From NCBI GenBank assembly GCA_047967505.1, contig CM106538.1: a stretch of 64,000 nt of DNA, one strand, 5' to 3'. Below the pieces are notes generated by a model. The model was not told the origin of the DNA, made no database searches, and worked only from the letters and a program-made list of their open reading frames with translations. This document shows, piece after piece, positions 59,124-64,000 of this stretch. Numbering within the stretch: position 1 is the stretch's first letter; each line of letters opens with the position of its first letter. A program made the translations under genes and the position numbers. This DNA comes from Dipteris shenzhenensis. Lineage: Eukaryota > Polypodiophyta > Polypodiopsida > Gleicheniales.

Positions 59124-59850
59124 ATGAAAAGACTAATGATTCAATCAAAATGGAAAACATTAAACAACAAAATCCATAAACACACAAACACAACTACACT
59201 GATACAATCTTTAAACACTAGATCATCACATAAATACAAAGACGATATACAAGCCACAGAGTCACTTATCAACTCTGATATTATATGTTTGCAAGAAACA
59301 AGAACCAAACACTGCCAACCATATCTAACATCCGACTTCCAATATATAAACAATCACAACAGTTGTACCCTAGTCCAGAACAACATTGTCATTGAAAATG
59401 CAGACAAAATTTCACTACATGGAATTGAAATCACGACATCTAAAATCAAAACAAAACACGAAACATATGAAATTGTAAACATAATATATAGACCACCATC
59501 TGAAACACAAAAACATTCTTTCAATTGCTTCGCAAAAAATTATCGACAACTGCTGACACACAAACAATTCTCATAGGAGACTTCAACATTGACATGCTTC
59601 AAACCAAAAAATCACAAACTCTTCAAAACATTATGAACACTTTTGGCTACGCCCTTCAATGCCATCATATCACAACAATATATGGGTCAGATCTACATAT
59701 GCATATTGGTCAAACCATTCTATGGTCTACATACATGTCGATAATTAACTCCTCGAACAACTTTTTTTTTAAAATAAACCTACAAACCCACCATTACTTA
59801 GTCAAAAAACCAAACCTAAAACAAACTAAAGCAAAAATACTTTCATCCAT
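59124..59850 (+). pseudogene. Helentron C-terminal AP-type endonuclease domain
   Basis: SLNTRSSHKYKDDIQATESL (conserved N), DIICLQETRTKHC (catalytic E), NIIYRPPSE, then after a frame change near 59550 ILIGDFNIDMLQ (D-F-N) and TTIYGSDLHMH. This is the order of the exonuclease-endonuclease-phosphatase fold used by CR1-type LINEs and by Helentrons. The final S-D-H motif appears as THHYLV and is uncertain. The frame 59525-60022 continues past the domain to a stop at 60020. In the element the domain is thought to help at the target or donor site; its exact role is not settled. Confidence 0.8.
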
Positions 59851-60138
59851 AGACCTTAATCCATACGACCTTACACTAAATCCACCCTTCTCAAAGCCAG
59901 TGGATCCTCCACCTTGTTTAAAAGGGAATGACGCAGCAGTTTTTTCGAACGAGTTTGCAGGCAGTTGTTCAAACGGGATTCATTTCAGAATCGATTGCTG
60001 TGCAAGATGCAAATCTACATGAGCTTCTCTTTCGAGTGCCGCAATATTAGGACAGACACGATGCCCTTAGTTCAGCATTCTACGTGAAAATCTACGTGAA
60101 TTTGCACTCCATTTCCTTGCCCTGTATTATTATTTTTT

Positions 60139-61380
60139 TCAGCTATGGAAACTTGATACCAGAAGTGGAGGCGGAGGGCTCCTGTGCATATACGTGTGTG
60201 GAGGCGGTGACGAATATTTGGAGGGAGGAGGGTGAACGTAGATTTTCGGAGGTGGAGGAGTGAACAATTGCATTGGTGGTCGAAATACTATTTTGGGAGG
60301 AGTCGGGGGCTTGATTTTGAAGGGGGGCGGAGGATATCTCCTTGCTGGAGAGGGCGAGGGAAGCTTGTGCACAGGCGGAGGAGGCGAAATGCATTTGTAT
60401 ATACGTGGAGGCACCTTGTATTGATGTGGAGGGGGAGGGAACTGCATTGGTGGCTTGTAGACGGGTGGACTAGGTGCGGGTTTCCCTGCGGGTGGAGGGG
60501 ATTTCGGCTTGTATGGATATGGTGAAGGGGAAGGATGTATGTGCACTGGAGGAGGAGGCTCGTGAGCCGGCGGTTTGGGACTGATATTGTGCGGGGAGGG
60601 AGGTGGCGGATACTGGTGCTGATAAGGTGATGGAGGAGTTTTGGAAGGAGGGTAGCTCTTGTAAACTGGAGAAGGGGGAGAAGGACGGTGATAAGGCGTC
60701 GCGTGGGGTGGTGATTTCTTGGAAGGCGGATATACAGGAGAAGGGGGAGCAGGCGGGGGGAAACTGGCTCGGATATGGTGATGAGAAGGGGGAGGGAAGG
60801 ATGGGGGATGGAGATAACACGAAGGGAAGTAGGGAGAGTGGAGGTGTGGAGGTGGGGGTGATGGGTGTTTGTATGGAAGATGGGGAGGGGGACGGGGGGA
60901 TCTGTGAGGAGATGGAGGGTGCATGGGGAAAGGAGGAGGATGAGTTACAGAGTAGGGAGGGGATGGAACAGGAGCATGAGGGGGTTGAGAGACACGGAGG
61001 GGAGGTGGAGGAGACGGGTAGTAAACACGAGGAGGAGCGTGCTTTGGGGGAGGAGGAGATTTTGGGAGAAGGTGGGGGTGACGAGGGGGGCTGTGAGGTG
61101 GTGATTTTGGAAGAGAGGGAGGATGAGCCACATGCTTGTGAGAAGGAGGAGGAGAATGTGTAAAGTAGGGAGGGGGATGAGAGCAATGCTTGGGAGGAGA
61201 AGGAGCAGGAAGAACAGGTAATGGTGGCGAGGGAGAGGCAGGCTTATGGAGGGGGGGGTCGATGAGATGGTGAGGCGGGTGAGGAGCTGAGGAATCCCAA
61301 GCAAAGGCAACAGAATGGAGCATAAGCAAGGCAGCCAGCAGGACGATGTGAAGCTGAGTTGCAGCAGCCATTTTGTACAA
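60139..61380 (-). CDS. Proline-rich extensin-like cell-wall protein
   Basis: A 413-residue intact frame without introns. The N terminus has a clear signal peptide: after M-Y-K, MAAATQLHIVLLAALLMLHS with cleavage likely after A-F-A (residues 25-27), sending it to the wall. The rest is Pro/Ser/His/Tyr/Lys-rich with repeated SPPPP and SPPP blocks, the sites for Pro hydroxylation and arabinosylation in extensins, plus VYKPP and VYPP motifs with Tyr suited to cross-linking. It ends RSPPPPLLVSSFHS. There are two possible starts, 61380 (MYK) and 61371 (MAAA); the second gives a more typical signal peptide. A TATA box lies about 65-75 bp upstream. Stops are about 120 bp from the end of the Helentron frame. 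It may be structural; a short lipid- or pollen-type HRGP is an alternative. It is the only intact gene here. Confidence 0.88.
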   Translation of the reverse strand: MYKMAAATQLHIVLLAALLMLHSVAFAWDSSAPHPPHHLIDPPLHKPASPSPPLPVLPAPSPPKHCSHPPPYFTHSPPPSHKHVAHPPSLPKSPPHSPPRHPHLLPKSPPPPKHAPPRVYYPSPPPPLRVSQPPHAPVPSPPYSVTHPPPFPMHPPSPHRSPRPPPHLPYKHPSPPPPHLHSPYFPSCYLHPPSFPPPSHHHIRASFPPPAPPSPVYPPSKKSPPHATPYHRPSPPSPVYKSYPPSKTPPSPYQHQYPPPPSPHNISPKPPAHEPPPPVHIHPSPSPYPYKPKSPPPAGKPAPSPPVYKPPMQFPPPPHQYKVPPRIYKCISPPPPVHKLPSPSPARRYPPPPFKIKPPTPPKIVFRPPMQLFTPPPPKIYVHPPPSKYSSPPPHTYMHRSPPPPLLVSSFHS

Positions 61381-61442
61381 GGATCCTGCAGTAGAAGATG
61401 ATGCTCACCCTCCAAGTGCTTTCTTGGCGTGAGACATTGAGA

Positions 61443-61450
61443 CTTTTATA
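61443..61450 (-). promoter_or_regulatory. TATA box of the proline-rich protein gene
   Basis: The minus strand reads TCTATAAAAGTC. With a start site about 30 bp downstream, the 5' leader would be roughly 30-45 bases before the ATG at 61371/61380. No other TATA-like site is as well placed; a second, TATTATAG, lies about 130 bp further upstream. Confidence 0.65.
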
Positions 61451-62619
61451 GATCTTGTGAAAGTGCCCATCTCTTTCCTTCCATCACCTTCACCTTTTCA
61501 GTGATTCAACCCACATCCTTGAGAGAAAAGGCACGCGGGCTCTTCATTATCTCCTCCTACACCTCCTTTGCCTCTCTATAATAGCCTCTTTGCACCGCAT
61601 TCCCGAGCCCCTCTTTTCCAACTAGTTTTCACTTATAAAACTGCCCACCACTTCTTAACCATAATGGACCTTCCGCTACCTATAACTCTAGCCACAACCT
61701 AGATGCACGTCGTTCTTTGCGGATCATGGCAGCTCTCGCAGGAGAATTTGGTCCTGCTGCCAGTTAAACATCTGCGGGCTCCCATCTGCTTCTGCGCTCA
61801 ACATCATCTGTGGTGGGGTTCTGGCATTAACAATCTGTAATCGCCTCTACTCAGTTTTTCGGTGCATTTGTCGCGATAGTACTATGAATACATTGCCGTA
61901 CTCCATGTATCCTCGCACAGTCCACGCCAGCCTCGCAGTCGCAGCACAATCATGAAAATTCTCCAAGAGCTAAAGATTCGATAGCCTCACTTGGGACTTC
62001 GTATGATTTTCATCGGGAACTAGCTGGCTGGCTACATGAGCCAAGTTCCAGCGTCACTCCGTATCCTCTCTGCACGCTCGAGATGGTCACCTTGAGCTTT
62101 TTGCTTGCCCATTTCCTTTCTCTCCCATACCCTATATCCACTCATAAATTGGAGGGAGTCATAAATTGGAGGGAGTGGAGGCCCTCTTGCTCATGGTGGC
62201 TAGAAGAGAGAGCAAGAGTCAAAATGGAGGAAGTGGAGGCTGAATGGAAGGGGAGGCGGGCACTTTGAGAAGAGAGGGTATGCCCACTATTGAGGATGGG
62301 ATAAACTATGATGAAACGAGGTGCCAAAACGACTATACTCCAATACCTCTAGTTGATCAATGGTCTCCTCAACTTTGAGATTTGTTCCATTAAGAAGCTA
62401 ACTTTTTCACAAGTACTAAATGTGTGACTTCATGATATCTATTACAAATCTTCTTGAGTCATAGAGCTTTTGAGAAAAACCCCTAAGATCACAATCTCCC
62501 TAATGGAGACAAAGACTAAAGTGACTACCAACACTCTGATTTTCATGCTATGTTGTTCATTACTTATTTTGTTCCATCCAAGCTGATTGATGTTTTTGTT
62601 GCTAGTTGGACATGCTGCT

Positions 62620-62653
62620 AGCGTGCGTGCGTGTGTGTGTGTATGTGTGTGTT
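62620..62653. repeat. GCGT/TG microsatellite
   Basis: Three GCGT units run into TG units with one TATG interruption. Confidence 0.95.
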
Positions 62654-62814
62654 TTGCAAGACTATCGATATACACACTTCAAATTTCCACAAAAATAGAC
62701 AAACACTCTCAAGAAACACATAATACACAAGACAAAGTACGGCTCATATTATACAATTTCATGGTGCAATGTTGGATTGCAAGGAATATTATATTTGATA
62801 AGTATGGTAAAATA

Positions 62815-62920
62815 TCGAAGGAGCTCCACTCACCTGCATCCATCTACACAAAGAATATGTCTGAACAAAAAACTTTTAATTGGGGACTGCAGGCTTCAAT
62901 GTACAGCTTCACTTGTTCTC
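62815..62920 (-). repeat. Dispersed approx. 100-bp repeat, copy 3
   Basis: The + strand has CCACTCACCTGCATCCATC, then CTTTTAATTGGGGACTGCAG and GCTTCAATGTACAGC, collinear with the copy at 16694-16800. The minus strand again ends at GCAG|GTGAGT. Confidence 0.55.
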
Positions 62921-64000
62921 AATGTAACAATATCAAAACCAAATACTATTTTGTAGCCTTAGCAAAAGGTACTTAATGAGGCAACTCATACGGTTTGTGT
63001 AACCAGCATCTCGATGTTCCATAAGTAAGAGGTACTTTATGAGGCAAGTCAATGCCTGAGACACCATCCTTCAAATGTTTCAAATGTAGCTTTACATACC
63101 CAAAAGTCATTCACATATATCAAGACTTCCCATATGACTATCGACACAAGTAGCAATAGAATTTACAAAATTGTTGGAGAGAAAAATAATGTCCTATGAA
63201 CATAAGGGCATGTAATCCCAATATATGAGGACCCAGAGAATCTCAGTAATGAGGATAATCAAGGTTTCAAGACATATAATCTACAACATCTAGATCATCC
63301 ATAGAATTGGTAGTATTTGGATAATCCAAAACCCCAAGCAAAAAGTAGTGGTGCATTTGAGTTGATCTCTACTATTAAAGTGTACCCTTGCTTGTATCTT
63401 TAGTGGTACATAAAATTTTCTACTTTATAATAGTGCCACCATCACTCAAAAAAAACATTAGTAGTACTACAGTTTACACAATTGTTAAGGAAAAATAATA
63501 AGCATCTTATGAATATTCAGGCACATGTATTGCCCACATATGAGAATTTATGATTTTTGGGTAATCCAAGGATGTAATACAAGCTCCAAAAATACAAGTC
63601 TATTCCATGGTTCAAGAATTCAAGATCAACAAGCTAGACAAAAAAATTTCATGCATTGAAGACATGATCACATAGACCCTTCAAATTAAAGTAGATTTTG
63701 AAAACCATATTCTCTAAAAGGAAGATAAATTGAGCATCTTGAGCTAAATAAACAAATTAAAGAATACCTAGAAAATTTGTCTAGCCTCCCAAAACCATGG
63801 GAGAGGGTAGCCACCAACCTACTTTAGAGAAGTAAAAGATAGACATCTAACCTCAGTCATGTTCCAATCCCACCAAAGACATGCTCACAACATTAAACCC
63901 CCAAAGCCCTTCTTAGTAAGAACATTTACACCCCCTTTGTCCCTAATAGGATAATGAATGCAAGCCCTCCTCTAGACCACACTTAACTTTTTGCAAGAGC

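Larger units (their letters stand above)
55014..60022 (+). mobile_element. Helentron-type Helitron (Rep, helicase, endonuclease), decayed
   Basis: Three enzymatic regions lie in order on the + strand: an HUH-type Rep, a Pif1-family helicase and a C-terminal AP-type endonuclease. An endonuclease after the helicase is the mark of the Helentron/Helitron2 branch rather than canonical plant Helitrons. Composition is strongly A-rich with many Lys/Asn/Thr codons, unlike the gene at 60.1 kb. In-frame stops and frame changes and a missing Walker A region show that it is inactive. Termini and the usual 3' hairpin were not identified. Confidence 0.85.
61460..64000. other. Upstream and intergenic sequence to the right edge
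   Basis: No gene supported. Contains a 17-bp tandem ATAAATTGGAGGGAGT(C/G) at 62143-62176, a GCGT/TG microsatellite (62620-62653), the third dispersed approx. 100-bp repeat (62815-62920), and a diverged direct repeat (about 63150-63230 with 63470-63550) sharing TTTACA(A/C)AATTGTT and AAAAATAAT. Confidence 0.55.

Noticed and set aside
60470-61415. Several long frames on both strands overlapping the proline-rich gene (for example 60603-61163 on + and 60470-61186 and 60945-61415 on -)
   Set aside because: They are shadows created by the codon bias of the proline-rich frame (CCx codons); they lack signal peptides or domains, whereas the 60139-61380 frame has both.
1-64000. CRISPR arrays, operons, bacterial-type regulatory sites
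   Set aside because: No regularly spaced short repeats and no polycistronic gene layout; the sequence is eukaryotic with spliced exons and plant retroelements.

Overview
The window looks like a gene-poor, repeat-rich stretch of a land-plant nuclear genome. The evidence is spliced plant-type exons of a mitochondrial enoyl reductase, a proline-rich extensin-like cell-wall gene, Ty1/copia and Ty3/gypsy elements with initiator-Met-type primer sites, and a CACTA remnant. A Helentron-type RepHel with an endonuclease domain and Penelope-like reverse transcriptases occur in the same 64 kb. That combination is unusual for seed plants and fits a fern, lycophyte or other seed-free lineage better, but this is inference and the species cannot be named from the sequence.

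Layout. 1-6.1 kb: two decayed minus-strand copia elements with an LTR-like block between them. 7.3-8.2 kb: two exons of an enoyl-[ACP]/CoA reductase (MECR-like), apparently an isolated fragment. 9.0-9.65 kb: a solo LTR. 13.3-16.1 kb: an internally deleted copia element of the same LTR family, with a perfect 5-bp target-site duplication. 19.5-35.7 kb: three minus-strand copies (A, B, C) of a Penelope-like retroelement. B and C lie in a roughly 5-kb duplicated unit that also carries a 2.8-kb non-coding block (X/X'). A and B end in the same stem-loop followed by a CA/TG tract. 35.7-42.5 kb: mostly anonymous repeats and a CACTA (DUF4216-like) scrap. 42.5-48.9 kb: two wrecked gypsy elements. 49-52 kb: degenerate gag-like or unknown coding relics. 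53.7-54.2 kb: a foldback (long inverted repeat) element. 55.0-60.0 kb: a Helentron with Rep, Pif1-type helicase and AP-type endonuclease regions, broken by stops and frameshifts. 60.1-61.4 kb: an intact minus-strand proline-rich cell-wall protein gene with a TATA box. The rest is intergenic.

The only ORF that appears intact and functional is the proline-rich protein gene. Everything else recognisable is a mobile element or a gene fragment, so there is no pathway or operon logic here. The most interesting parts are the Helentron with its endonuclease domain, the Penelope-like array with a covarying 3' stem-loop and an RG-rich region in its protein, and the duplicated X block of unknown origin.
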